Assembly: GCF_001078595.1 (NCBI RefSeq)
Contig: NZ_LFTY01000001.1
Location: 671,531 to 735,530, forward strand
Direction: 5' to 3'
Origin: Candidatus Rhodobacter oscarellae
GTDB lineage: Bacteria > Pseudomonadota > Alphaproteobacteria > Rhodobacterales > Rhodobacteraceae
Length of the DNA stretch: 64,000 bases
The notes beneath the pieces are model-generated. The model did no database searches, had not been told where the DNA came from, and saw only the letters and a program-made list of their open reading frames with translations. Below are positions 1 to 8,813 of the stretch, one piece after another. Position numbers and translations under genes: made by a program. How positions within the stretch are numbered: the first letter of the stretch is position 1; each line of letters opens with the position of its first letter.

Positions 1-1433
1 TCGACGCCGACCACGAGATCGTGCCCGTGCTCAACAAGATCGACCTGCCCGCCGCCGAGCCAGAGCGCATCGCCGAGCAGATCGAGGACGTGATCGGCAT
101 CGACGCCACGGATGCCTGCCTGATCTCCGCCAAGACCGGCATCGGCATCCCCGACGTGCTGGAGGCCATCGTCACCCGCCTGCCCGCCCCCGAGGGCACC
201 CGCGACGCGCCGCTGAAGGCGATGCTGGTGGACAGCTGGTACGACCCCTATCTGGGCGTCGTCGTGATGATCCGCGTCATGGACGGCGTGATCAAGAAGG
301 GCGACCGCATCCGCATGATCGCCACCAACGCGGTCTACGGGATCGACAAGCTGGCGGTGCTCAAGCCCGCGATGGTGGACATCGCAGAGCTCGGCCCCGG
401 TGAGATCGGCGTCATCACCGCCTCCATCAAGCAGGTGCGCGACACCAAGGTGGGCGACACGATCACCCATGAGCGCAAGGGCACGGACGACCCGCTGCCG
501 GGCTTCGCGCCCTCCGTCCCGGTGGTCTTCTGCGGGCTCTTCCCCGTCGACGCCGCCGATTTCGAGGACCTGCGCACCGCGATCGAGAAGCTCTCGCTCA
601 ACGACGCCTCCTTTAGCTCCGAGATGGAGACCTCCGCCGCGTTGGGCTTCGGCTTCCGCTGCGGCTTCCTGGGCCTGCTGCACCTGGAGGTGATCCGCGA
701 CCGCCTGGAGCGCGAGTATGACATCGAGCTGATCACCACCGCGCCCTCCGTGGTCTACCACATCTACATGCGCGACGGCACGATGACCGAGCTGCACAAC
801 CCCGCCGACATGCCCGACATGACCCATGTCGAGCACCTGGAGGAGCCGCGCATCAAGGCCACGATCATGGTGCCGGACGAGTACCTGGGCGACGTGCTCA
901 AGCTCTGCCAGGACCGGCGCGGGATCCAGCTGGACCTGACCTACGCGGGCAGCCGCGCGATGGCGGTCTATGACCTGCCGCTGAACGAGGTGGTGTTCGA
1001 CTTCTACGACCGGCTGAAATCGGTCACCAAGGGCTATGCCAGCTTCGACTACCAGATGGAGGGCTACCGCCAGGACAACCTGGTGAAGATGTCGATCCTG
1101 GTGAATGACGAGCCGGTGGACGCGCTCTCGATCATGGTGCACCGCGACCGGGCCGAGCAGCGCGGGCGGGCGATGTGCGAGAAGCTCAAGGACCTGATCC
1201 CGCGGCACATGTTCAAGATCCCGATCCAGGCCGCGATAGGGGGTAAGGTCATCGCCCGCGAGACCCTGGCCGCCCTGCGCAAGGACGTCACGGCTAAGTG
1301 CTACGGCGGCGACGCAACCCGGAAGCGCAAACTCTTGGACAAGCAGAAGGCCGGGAAGAAGAAGATGCGGCAGTTCGGGAAGGTGGAGATACCGCAGTCA
1401 GCTTTCATCAGTGCATTAAAGATGGATTCCTAG
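1..1433 (+). CDS. lepA: Elongation factor 4 (LepA), 5'-truncated by window edge
   Basis: LepA is a ribosome-associated translational GTPase that acts on stalled or mis-translocated ribosomes. The frame is open from base 3 and has no start in the window. The first visible residues include the NKID guanine-recognition motif, so the P-loop and switch regions lie to the left. About 477 codons remain: domain II, a LepA-typical stretch [18 protein letters not shown], the domain V-like segment, and the lysine-rich C-terminal domain with [17 protein letters not shown]. The 3' end is intact, with a TAG stop at 1431-1433. GC content falls abruptly after the stop, which marks the edge of an AT-rich insert. 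Confidence 0.97.
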   Translation, partial: DADHEIVPVLNKIDLPAAEPERIAEQIEDVIGIDATDACLISAKTGIGIPDVLEAIVTRLPAPEGTRDAPLKAMLVDSWYDPYLGVVVMIRVMDGVIKKGDRIRMIATNAVYGIDKLAVLKPAMVDIAELGPGEIGVITASIKQVRDTKVGDTITHERKGTDDPLPGFAPSVPVVFCGLFPVDAADFEDLRTAIEKLSLNDASFSSEMETSAALGFGFRCGFLGLLHLEVIRDRLEREYDIELITTAPSVVYHIYMRDGTMTELHNPADMPDMTHVEHLEEPRIKATIMVPDEYLGDVLKLCQDRRGIQLDLTYAGSRAMAVYDLPLNEVVFDFYDRLKSVTKGYASFDYQMEGYRQDNLVKMSILVNDEPVDALSIMVHRDRAEQRGRAMCEKLKDLIPRHMFKIPIQAAIGGKVIARETLAALRKDVTAKCYGGDATRKRKLLDKQKAGKKKMRQFGKVEIPQSAFISALKMDS

Positions 1434-1844
1434 TCTGACCGCGTTTTTTTGGGGGGATGTGATGAATGGCTGACTTCGTGCTCGTAAGGAGTGTATCGAG
1501 CGACCAATAATACAACCTTTTGGCCCGTTTCGAAGTTAACGTTTGTCCTCTTACTTGTTAGGAGTGCCAATTCTCGCATTGGGTTTGGAAATTTGCCGCG
1601 GCGCACCAGTCGAGAAGCATCCAGCCAAGCTCCCTCGGATCCATCCTAATGGCATCTCTTTCTCCCAGATCAATTTAGGAGACATGGAAACATAACTCTT
1701 ATCAAGGGCCTAATTTTGTGGCGAACTAGTCACATTGAGTCTGTATAAAATTTTTTTGTAACCGCTTAACATACTGTTTAAGTTTGACCAATAAACATTT
1801 GGATGCTAACTGGTTCTGAGAGATTATAAAGGTACTTCGCAATT
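1434..1844. other. AT-rich intergenic region, left edge of a foreign-looking insert
   Basis: About 410 bases without a convincing gene. Base composition is much more AT-rich than lepA and includes T-runs near 1446 and 1750. I see no RNA gene. A promoter for the following gene probably lies in 1730-1840, but no -35/-10 pair stands out enough to call. Confidence 0.5.
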
Positions 1845-2813
1845 ATGCCTGACGAATCGATTTCGGATGAAGATGTATCTCGTATAGTAGATGCAATTAA
1901 AAAGGATTTAAAAGCGGGTGATTCCACTGGTAGGATGCGTGACAGAATTCTATTTTGGATGGGAAGCGCGCTATTCATCGTCATTGCATCAGTGGCCGGA
2001 TACTTCGCCGTAACCACGCTCAATATTATTCGAGCAGATGCTAGTGCAGCAAGAGCGCTGTCGGCGGCCAATAAGGCTTCTTTCGAAAATTTTCCAGGGA
2101 CGTTGCCGATAATGATTGACGATCACTTAGCTTCTGATTCAAGCGCCTTTTTCCAAAGATTCAAGTCTCTGAGTGAAAAATTTGCTGAACTAGAAGGCGA
2201 ATTTGACGAAATGGACTCCACCCTGGCCGACGTCGAGGCTATCGAGCCGGAAAAAGTTCAGGAAATAGTAGACGGTGCGATTGAATCCGTCGGGACTTCC
2301 GTCGCAGGACTGAGGAACACGCTAGAAACGCTTGATATTAGATACGCAGGTCTGAATGAACAGCTTGCCACTGCTTCCAATATTGCGATCTCATTAGGTG
2401 AGCGCGTGGGTACGATGGAGTCTCGAGTTGAAGGTGTAGCTTCAGACTTTGAAACTCTGTCAGGAGTGCTTGATTCCGATCTAATTAGAAACTTGGATGA
2501 GATAGTAGACAGCCAAGAGTTTTCTCGTCGCTTGTCCGAGTTTTGCAGATCGATCGCTTCTCAAGAGGCAAAGCCGTTAGAAACAGTGGAGTTTTCCCAA
2601 TTGGGAAACATCGCGGATTTGGTTGCGGGGCTTAAGGCCACAGGGCTTTCTAAGCAAATTCACGTGTCTTTTACATGCGATCGTGAATATTTAGTAATTG
2701 AAAATCACAACAATGTGCAAGAATCGGCTTCTTACCCGGCGGTCTTAGACTTGAAGAATGAATTGGGAGCTGAAATTGTTGAGATGAGAAGCTCAAGCTT
2801 TTGGCGCAAATGA
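1845..2813 (+). CDS. Membrane-anchored coiled-coil protein of unknown function
   Basis: 322 aa; family not recognised. A charged N-terminus of about 40 residues is followed by one membrane segment (about 43-65, containing MGSALFIVIASVAGYF). The rest is long and largely helical, with heptad-like spacing (for example FAELEGEFDEMDSTLADVE). The C-terminus (about 240-322) looks globular. This suggests a single-pass protein with a coiled-coil stalk. Codon use and base composition are AT-rich, unlike lepA upstream and most of the window, which points to horizontal acquisition. It stands alone, and a hairpin at 2886-2912 follows it. Confidence 0.75.
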   Translation: MPDESISDEDVSRIVDAIKKDLKAGDSTGRMRDRILFWMGSALFIVIASVAGYFAVTTLNIIRADASAARALSAANKASFENFPGTLPIMIDDHLASDSSAFFQRFKSLSEKFAELEGEFDEMDSTLADVEAIEPEKVQEIVDGAIESVGTSVAGLRNTLETLDIRYAGLNEQLATASNIAISLGERVGTMESRVEGVASDFETLSGVLDSDLIRNLDEIVDSQEFSRRLSEFCRSIASQEAKPLETVEFSQLGNIADLVAGLKATGLSKQIHVSFTCDREYLVIENHNNVQESASYPAVLDLKNELGAEIVEMRSSSFWRK

Positions 2814-2885
2814 GAATGACTTAACTGCAAGCGCGGGGTGTATGCTCACGGGTATCAGCCGCCCCAATATCTTCATCCCTGACCC

Positions 2886-2912
2886 GACCTCAACGCAAGG
2901 CGCATTGAGGTC
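2886..2912 (+). terminator. Stem-loop downstream of the coiled-coil gene
   Basis: GACCTCAA (2886-2893) pairs with TTGAGGTC (2905-2912), extended inward by CGC/GCG around an AAG loop with a 2-nt bulge. It lies 73 bases after the stop codon. There is no clear T-run, so it may be a weak or Rho-assisted terminator. Confidence 0.45.
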
Positions 2913-3052
2913 TGTCACTTCTCTCACGTTTCGCCGTCACCCAGCCTCCGCCACACCTTTTTTCGCACAGACGCGATACCCAAAATCCGCTGATCTGCCC
3001 CATTCTGGACAAACAGCATCAACCCTTGTATTTCACGTTTTAGTTAATTAAT

Positions 3053-3247
3053 ATGGGCAACGCAATGACCATTGAACACACCTATCTGCTTCTCACCGCC
3101 GTTCTGACCGGGCTTCTATGGATCCCCTCTGTGATGGGGCAGGTCGCCAGCCGCGGTTTCCTGAATCCCGACAACTACGTCACCCTGCCCGAGGGCGGGC
3201 TCAGCGATTGGGCAAAGCGGGCCGATCGCGCGCACCGGCAAACGTAG
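3053..3247 (+). pseudogene. MAPEG family protein, N-terminal fragment
   Basis: 64 codons. The peptide matches the N-terminus of bacterial MAPEG membrane proteins as I know them: a first transmembrane helix (TYLLLTAVLTGLLWIP), then GQVASRGF, NPDNYV, LPEG and WAKRADRAH. In intact family members RAH continues into a conserved NAVENF-like helix and three further membrane helices. Here the frame ends two codons later at the TAG inside a GTAG palindrome (3244-3266), and no MAPEG sequence follows. The start may be ATG 3053 or ATG 3065; the second fits the family better. I infer truncation by arrival of the repeat or by an associated deletion. Confidence 0.75.
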
Positions 3248-3266
3248 GGTGGGCAATGTGCCCACC
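3244..3266 (+). repeat. GTAG-headed palindrome, copy 1 (REP-like)
   Basis: GTAG, then GGTGGGCA, an ATG loop, then TGCCCACC: an 8-bp perfect stem with a 3-nt loop. It differs from the copy at 41817-41839 only in the loop. The TAG of the GTAG head is the stop codon of the truncated MAPEG frame. GTAG next to a GC-rich palindrome is the layout of REP sequences mobilised by RAYT (TnpA-REP) transposases. No RAYT gene is in this window. Confidence 0.8.
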
Positions 3267-3762
3267 GCCCTTCGATCTCCTCAAAACCGGTTCCACTAAA
3301 CCTCGCATTCACACCCTGCGCCGAACACTCCCTAAACCAACGAAAGCCCTATCACCCATCCGGCGTAGGATGCGCGCTCGCACACACCGCCCGCCCCAAA
3401 ATCAACATCCCTCACCAAACCCCTAACCCACCGCGCGCAGGGGTCCGACAAAAGTCCGACCTTTTGCCGACGTTTTGCCGACGCCGTTTTCCGGCCATTT
3501 CTGGGCCGGTTGTGTGGCTTTCCGGATGGCCTGAGGGCATGATCAGGCGGCTTCTAAACTGAGGGTTTGACCTGCTTCCTCCTGGTCGATTTGGGCGAAT
3601 GCTTCGACCTACATGTAGCCGCTTGCGGTCCGCCATTCGGGCGCATCTCTGCTAGCGCAATGGCGGAGTTTGGACGCAGGACTGAGTGAATTTGCCCTGT
3701 ACACGAAAGGTTTAGGAATATCTGGAATCCTCTGCGCGAACACGAGATGGGGATTCTGATAC
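3267..3762. other. Intergenic region with repeats and a hairpin
   Basis: About 500 bases without a gene I can support. It holds a possible degenerate GTAG element at 3365-3388, a period-11 CCGAC array at 3445-3482, and a hairpin CCGGCC/GGCCGG at 3491-3509. The stretch before 3763 should carry the promoter for the next gene, but none is clear. Confidence 0.5.
3445..3482 (+). repeat. CCGAC array, four units at exact 11-bp period
   Basis: CCGAC starts at 3445, 3456, 3467 and 3478, always 11 bases apart. The linkers change from AAAAGT to TTTT-type, and the last units read GCCGACGTTTT. The same spacing recurs at 21416-21442 on the opposite strand and at 54343-54380. Repeats on one helical face suggest a protein-binding array, such as integrase arm-type sites or operators. 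Function unknown. Confidence 0.75.
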
Positions 3763-4680
3763 ATGTGTAAACAGTGGATTTATATGGTGGTCTTGCTGCT
3801 CGGGATGTCTCCGACAGACGCAACCAGCAAGACCCCGAACCATGTCTTCCAAATCACGGAAAAGATCCTGATCCACTTGACCGAAATTAATGAGCGGAAC
3901 TTCTCCCAAACCAATTTTAACCCAGCAGAGAAGATCCCCGCCCTGCCGCGCCATGTGTATTTTTTGGCGCGAGAACAATGGCGTAAGGTGCAGTTGCTGC
4001 GTTTTATGAATGGTCTCGACACCTCAAGCCTGCCCGGGATCACCATCAGCGAAATCACGCCCGGCGACGTACTTAGCGTCACCGAGGCATTGCTGCAGGA
4101 CATTCGGGAACTTGGCCCGGCCTATGGTCTGGCGGATCACGCGGCAAGTGCCCCCCTCCCCAGTGGGAAGAAACCGGCAGATGTCTATGAGAATCTGCTG
4201 CGGATTTCTGCGCAGCTGGATGCGCTGGGGATACCGGCGACTGTGCCCAACGATGTCTATCGGGTTGCGGACACGCTGCTCTCATCAATGGAGCGGGTCA
4301 CAAGCGAGGCTGGAGTGCGCGTCAATATCGACGATGTCGCCGAGTCCAACGGTCGCTCGCCCAGCGATGTCTACAACGCGGTGCGCGATCTGTCCGAGGC
4401 GCTGGAACGCGTCACGAAGGAGAACGCGTCGCTGGCGATCAAGAACGGTGTCCTCGAAATTCCGGCAAAAAACGAGGCCGTGACGCCCTCTGACGTCATC
4501 GTCGCCCTGAATCTTGTGCTCGCCGACACGGTCTCGTTGATGGCCGTTCAGAAAACGTCCGATACATTGGAGATGGCCTCCTATTCCGGTGGGAAAACTC
4601 CATCGGATGTCTATCGCCTGGTCCGTCAGTCGCATCTTCTGATCGACAGCATGGGTTCCGGCACCCCGTCCTCTTTCTAG
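3763..4680 (+). CDS. Secreted protein with repeated PxDV(Y) motifs
   Basis: 305 aa, family not recognised. The N-terminus has a signal-peptide pattern (hydrophobic MVVLLLGM, then polar residues around position 20), so the protein is probably periplasmic. It contains about seven irregularly spaced helical repeats headed by a P-x-DV(Y) motif: TPNHVF, TPGDVL, KPADVY, VPNDVY, SPSDVY, TPSDVI and TPSDVY. Each is followed by a roughly 20-residue amphipathic helix. It ends 20 bases before a chemoreceptor gene on the same strand, so a joint transcript and a role in ligand presentation are plausible but inferred. The start could also be ATG 3784; neither has a strong ribosome-binding site. Confidence 0.75.
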   Translation: MCKQWIYMVVLLLGMSPTDATSKTPNHVFQITEKILIHLTEINERNFSQTNFNPAEKIPALPRHVYFLAREQWRKVQLLRFMNGLDTSSLPGITISEITPGDVLSVTEALLQDIRELGPAYGLADHAASAPLPSGKKPADVYENLLRISAQLDALGIPATVPNDVYRVADTLLSSMERVTSEAGVRVNIDDVAESNGRSPSDVYNAVRDLSEALERVTKENASLAIKNGVLEIPAKNEAVTPSDVIVALNLVLADTVSLMAVQKTSDTLEMASYSGGKTPSDVYRLVRQSHLLIDSMGSGTPSSF

Positions 4681-4700
4681 CCAGATTCTGGGGTGTTGCG

Positions 4701-6656
4701 ATGATTAACCCATTCTCTAAAACTCTGAAGGCCAGCCTTCAACTGCGGCTGATGGGGCGCATTCTTGTGCTGGTCATCACGCCAATTGTCATGCTGACAC
4801 TGGTGAGCATCTACACCGTAAATAACGGGGTGAAGCGTGCGGATGCATTGGTTGCCAATCAGAATACCCTTATCGAGGATTCCGGGCGGGTGACCGAAGG
4901 CAATGCAGCGATTGTGCAGGCCATATTGGAGTTGAACTCCCGGATTGTGGCCATTGGCGAATCTAGGCGGCGCGGCCTCGAGCTCGGCAAACTCGATCCG
5001 GCCAAGGAAATCATCCTGCGCGATGATGTGCAGCAATCGATCCGCGACTACCTCGGCGGCATGGTGCGGTTATCGGCAACGCTGGAACGCCTTGAGCAGA
5101 ATGACGCAGAGATCGATCAGTATGTCGTCTACCTAACGGGCGCCGCGATCAGGATCGACCGCCTGTTCTCACTCTATGTCAGCGCCAACAGACGGACGCT
5201 GAACCTTGCCCAAAGCGGGGCTTATGCGGCGGCCTCAAACAATTTTAGCTTCGAGGAGATGCCACTTATCAACTCGCTCCGTCGCATGATCGACCAGACG
5301 AGTTTTCGCTTCACAGAACTGCTGCTGATCGTATCCGACACCCAAACAGCGGCCAATGAAACCTACGTAGCCTCAGTAATCGAAGAGCAAGATGCGATGG
5401 AGCTGTGGCTCTATGGCCTTCTGTTTTTCATCGCATCACTGACAATCATCGTGACGCTGATTTCGGTGCGGCGCAGCATTATTCTCCCGATCCGTGATGT
5501 TCCCGAACGCATCCGCCGTATCGACGAAGTAAGCGCGGAAAACGATGCAGAATCTGGGAAACGCCGAGATGACGAAATCGGGGACATCCTATTGTCGGTT
5601 AAGGTATTTGGAGACCGGATCAAAGCCGGGCAGAAAGAGCGGGAGTTTAAGGCGGAAGAGCGGCGGCTGAAGACGCAAGAACAAATCGAAAGCCAAACGA
5701 AGGCCGTCAAAGCCGTGGCAGCTGCGCTTAAACGCCTCGCGAAAGGCGATCTTTCCACGCGCATCGACACGCCCTTGCCCGATGGCTACGAGGCATTGCG
5801 CAGCGATTTAAACACCGCCGCGCAAAGCCTTTCCCGCTCGATTACGGAAGCGATCCGGGTTTCGGAATCTCTCAAATCCGGCATTGCCGCGATTTCCAGC
5901 TCAAGCGAAGACCTGTCCAGTCGCACAGAGGGTCAGGCCGCAACGCTTGAGCAGACGGCAACGGCGATCCACCAGCTTACCACCAGTATCGAATCCACGG
6001 CCGAAGACTCCAAAGAGATCGAGACGACCATGCAGCAGACGGCGGGCAAGGCCGATGCCGGGCAGGACATCGTCCGCGATGCGGTCGGCGCCATGGATAA
6101 GATCAAAGCCAGTAGTACCGAGGTCGAGCGCATCCTCGATGTCATCGACGACATCGCCTTCCGGACCAATCTCCTTGCCTTAAACGCTGGCGTGGAAGCT
6201 GCCCGTGCGGGGGATGCCGGACGCGGCTTCGCTGTTGTGGCGGCGGAAGTCAGATCTCTGGCGTTGCGCTGCACGGAATCGGCAACGGAGATCAAGAACC
6301 TAGTCGCGACCAGTTCCAGCGACATCGCGCAAGGCGTCGACCTCGTCAATCAATCGGGCGTGGCCTTGCAGTCGATTGCGGAGGGCGTGAAAGAAATCAT
6401 CGCGAATGCGACGACGATGATGAGCGCGATATCCGAGCAATCCAGTGCAACGTCGGAGATAAACGCGGCAGCGCTTCAGCTCGACAGCGCGACCCAACGC
6501 AATGCGGCGATGGCCGAAGAGACAGCGGCGGCTTGCAAGGAAATCGACGCGGAGTCCAAAAAATTAGAGAGCGTCATTTCGTTCTTTCAGGTCGACAGCG
6601 TGCAAGACGACTTACGCGAAGACAGTTCTTCTCAACGCGTGAAAGACGTCGCATGA
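4701..6656 (+). CDS. Methyl-accepting chemotaxis protein
   Basis: 651 aa transmembrane chemoreceptor that signals to CheA/CheW. An N-terminal membrane helix (about 19-42) is followed by a periplasmic, largely helical sensor domain (about 43-230), a second membrane helix (about 233-255, [19 protein letters not shown]) and two HAMP-like segments (about 256-310 and 335-385). The cytoplasmic signalling hairpin carries the family signature around residues 485-520 ([20 protein letters not shown], then [15 protein letters not shown]). There is no C-terminal CheR-binding pentapeptide. It directly follows the PxDV-repeat gene, and no che genes are nearby. The ligand cannot be told from sequence. Confidence 0.95.
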   Translation: MINPFSKTLKASLQLRLMGRILVLVITPIVMLTLVSIYTVNNGVKRADALVANQNTLIEDSGRVTEGNAAIVQAILELNSRIVAIGESRRRGLELGKLDPAKEIILRDDVQQSIRDYLGGMVRLSATLERLEQNDAEIDQYVVYLTGAAIRIDRLFSLYVSANRRTLNLAQSGAYAAASNNFSFEEMPLINSLRRMIDQTSFRFTELLLIVSDTQTAANETYVASVIEEQDAMELWLYGLLFFIASLTIIVTLISVRRSIILPIRDVPERIRRIDEVSAENDAESGKRRDDEIGDILLSVKVFGDRIKAGQKEREFKAEERRLKTQEQIESQTKAVKAVAAALKRLAKGDLSTRIDTPLPDGYEALRSDLNTAAQSLSRSITEAIRVSESLKSGIAAISSSSEDLSSRTEGQAATLEQTATAIHQLTTSIESTAEDSKEIETTMQQTAGKADAGQDIVRDAVGAMDKIKASSTEVERILDVIDDIAFRTNLLALNAGVEAARAGDAGRGFAVVAAEVRSLALRCTESATEIKNLVATSSSDIAQGVDLVNQSGVALQSIAEGVKEIIANATTMMSAISEQSSATSEINAAALQLDSATQRNAAMAEETAAACKEIDAESKKLESVISFFQVDSVQDDLREDSSSQRVKDVA

Positions 6657-6970
6657 AACAGGCGAACGTGTTGGTTGACGCTTTTGAAGCCGAGACAATT
6701 TCGCGATATGGATTTCATGATCCAGACGATGTCGTCGATCTCTGCGTCGGAATATGTTGAGCGATCTGTCTTGCGTGGTAGTTCCTCCCGGACACGTCCG
6801 TTTGCGTTTGTCACCCCGCCGCGTCGCCACGGCGAATGCGGGTCGCAGATCTAGGCCTGCAATTTGAGAGTTCGTTGACCTTGGTGGGCCGTGCGAATTC
6901 GCCGCCGGTACATCGGTGACGCAGTTGGAATTGGGATCCAGCGAATCTTAGTGAAGGGCGGTAAGCTCGC
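6657..6970. other. Intergenic region between convergent genes
   Basis: About 310 bases between the chemoreceptor and the LacI gene, which converge. Short open frames exist on both strands (for example 6632-6814 minus), but none has a ribosome-binding site or family resemblance. No clear terminator hairpin was found. Confidence 0.4.
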
Positions 6971-7978
6971 CTATTTCGATGTCCGGCCGTAAGCGCCGGT
7001 GCTTTCGCGCACGATGAGGCTGGGAGTGAGCTCGACAATGCTCTCAGGTAATTCCGGGCTTTCGCAGCGGCGCTGCAACAATGCGCGCGCTTCGGTGCCC
7101 ATATTGAGGCGGGGATATGTAATTGTGGTTAGCGAGACGAATTCATTGGAGGTCAGAGAGATGTCATCGAACCCCATAACGGAAATGTCGGAGCCGATGG
7201 AAAGCCCTAGTTGGTGCGCGGCCCCGAGCACCCCTAGCGCCATCAGGTCATTGGCCGCGAAAATGGCCGTCGGCGGGGCGTCGCGACTAAGCAATATCTG
7301 CGCCCCCAGGTAACCGCCTTTTTGGGTGTAATCTCCCTCCAGGGATTGGACTTCCACGCCCGTGGCATTTCGCGCGGTCTGCTCAAAGGCCGCCGCTCGG
7401 CGCGCGGCACCGGCGCCGGTGCCGCCGCTAACATGCGCCAACCGCTTGTGCCCTAGCCCGGTTAGGTGCTTGGCGGCAAGGCGCCCGCCCAGCTCGCTAT
7501 TGACGTAAACACAGTCCAGCCCGGGGATCTGCCGGCCAACCACCACCGTCGGCACCGTTTGTGCGAGCTCTTGGATTTCTTTTTGGTCCAGAAGGGAGCC
7601 GATCAAGACGACACCGCGGACCCGATGCGCCAGTAGGGAGTTTACCGCGACACGCTCTCGATCCGCAGAGTTGAAGCCCGCGCATAGATGCATGTCGAAC
7701 TCTTGCTGCTGCTGCTCGCCTTGAACAAAGCCGTCAAGAATGTCAGCGGTGATCGGGTTGTGGAGGTCAGAGACCATGACGCCAAACGTGTTCGGTGTGG
7801 CCTGGGCCAACCGACTAGCATTCATATTGACCCGGTACCCGAGATCCTTTGCGACATCGAGGATCTGCTTGGTCCGTTTGGCTGAAATCTTGGGTGATCC
7901 GCGTAAAGCCAGACTGACAGCGCCGCGCGACACACCTGCCGCGCGCGCAATGTCGTCCATCGTTACGGATTTTCCCAT
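6971..7978 (-). CDS. LacI family transcriptional regulator of the sugar ABC operon
   Basis: 335 aa. The N-terminal helix-turn-helix (about residues 6-25, DDIARAAGVSRGAVSLAL) is followed by a hinge helix (ASRLAQATPNT) and a periplasmic-binding-protein-like sugar domain. It is the last gene of the leftward cluster SBP-permease-ATPase-hydrolase-regulator and lies 37 bases after the hydrolase. A perfect LacI-type palindrome, GTAAAGCGCTTTAC, lies within the promoter of the first gene (11829-11842). The likely circuit is repression of the whole cluster, including itself, with release by the imported sugar. The effector is unknown. Confidence 0.93.
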   Translation of the reverse strand: MGKSVTMDDIARAAGVSRGAVSLALRGSPKISAKRTKQILDVAKDLGYRVNMNASRLAQATPNTFGVMVSDLHNPITADILDGFVQGEQQQQEFDMHLCAGFNSADRERVAVNSLLAHRVRGVVLIGSLLDQKEIQELAQTVPTVVVGRQIPGLDCVYVNSELGGRLAAKHLTGLGHKRLAHVSGGTGAGAARRAAAFEQTARNATGVEVQSLEGDYTQKGGYLGAQILLSRDAPPTAIFAANDLMALGVLGAAHQLGLSIGSDISVMGFDDISLTSNEFVSLTTITYPRLNMGTEARALLQRRCESPELPESIVELTPSLIVRESTGAYGRTSK

Positions 7979-8015
7979 GTAATGCCTTTGGCCCCGAGAG
8001 TCCTTCTTGGTTTAA

Positions 8016-8813
8016 TCATTCACAACATGATGCGAATTCTAAGGCAAGTTCTGCGATGCGGCTTCGATCAATATCCAATTGCGCGCAGTGGAAGGAGTGC
8101 GTCAGCCAGCCGATCTCTTTGCGCTTCGAAGAGGCGTTCGCGTAGATGATGTCCGCGTTCTTGGGGCTCACGATGGTGTCGCTCTTTGACTGGAGCACCA
8201 GAAGCGGCACCTCAATCCGTGGCAAAAGCTCTCGTGCCAGGGTGCAGACACTTAGTAGGTCTGCGGCGCTCTTGCGGCGGCGATCCTGGTAGGAAATCTC
8301 AGGCACGGCGTCCCCCATGAACATGGGAGCGCTCCATCCTGGCAAGGGTGCGTCGGCTGGACCGCTCAACACGGCTTCAGCAAAGCCCGGATCGTCGAAG
8401 GCAACCGGCGCGTTGACCGTGATCGTCGAAGTCACCCGTTCCGTCTCGAGGGCGGCCAATTGCAAAGCAATCGAGCCGCCCATGGATACGCCCAGCACGT
8501 GCACTTTGCTGTATTTCTCGCAGAGCAACTCGAGGGCCTCGCGGGCAGCGTTGAACCAGTCAACGGGGCCAAAACGGACCTGATCGAGCGCGTCTGTGCC
8601 ATGCCCAGGCAGGACCGGGACCAGAACCCCAAACTCGGCGTCAGCGAGATGCTTTGTCAAAAAACGCACGCTCTCAGGCGACGCGCTCCAGCCGTGCACC
8701 AAGAGAAAGGCCTCATCCTTTGTTCCGGGTACAAAGACCGGCGCACTTTCCGAAATCGTAACGCTGGCGCGTTGAGCGTCGAGGCAAGATTCTATACTCT
8801 TAAAAACATTCAT
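8016..8813 (-). CDS. Alpha/beta hydrolase (esterase/lipase-like)
   Basis: 265 aa with no signal peptide, so cytoplasmic. The fold signatures are the oxyanion-hole HGW near residue 40 (LLVHGWSASPESV), the nucleophile elbow GVSMGG near residue 110 (Ser catalytic), and a C-terminal His in THSFHC. Proportions resemble monoacylglycerol-lipase or carboxylesterase proteins. Its start overlaps the end of the ABC ATPase gene by 4 bases, which indicates translational coupling. This suggests it removes an ester or acyl group from the imported substrate, but that role is inferred only from position. Confidence 0.88.
   Translation of the reverse strand: MNVFKSIESCLDAQRASVTISESAPVFVPGTKDEAFLLVHGWSASPESVRFLTKHLADAEFGVLVPVLPGHGTDALDQVRFGPVDWFNAAREALELLCEKYSKVHVLGVSMGGSIALQLAALETERVTSTITVNAPVAFDDPGFAEAVLSGPADAPLPGWSAPMFMGDAVPEISYQDRRRKSAADLLSVCTLARELLPRIEVPLLVLQSKSDTIVSPKNADIIYANASSKRKEIGWLTHSFHCAQLDIDRSRIAELALEFASCCE

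Noticed and set aside
2842..3051. 69-codon frame between the coiled-coil gene and the MAPEG fragment
   Set aside because: It spans the hairpin at 2886-2912, has no ribosome-binding site and shows no family resemblance.
3445..3482. CRISPR array
   Set aside because: Repeat units are only 5 conserved bases with 6-base linkers and there are no cas genes. It is a short-period array, not CRISPR.
6612..6830. Short minus-strand frames between the chemoreceptor and LacI genes
   Set aside because: They overlap the 3' end of the chemoreceptor gene and show no ribosome-binding site or recognisable motif.
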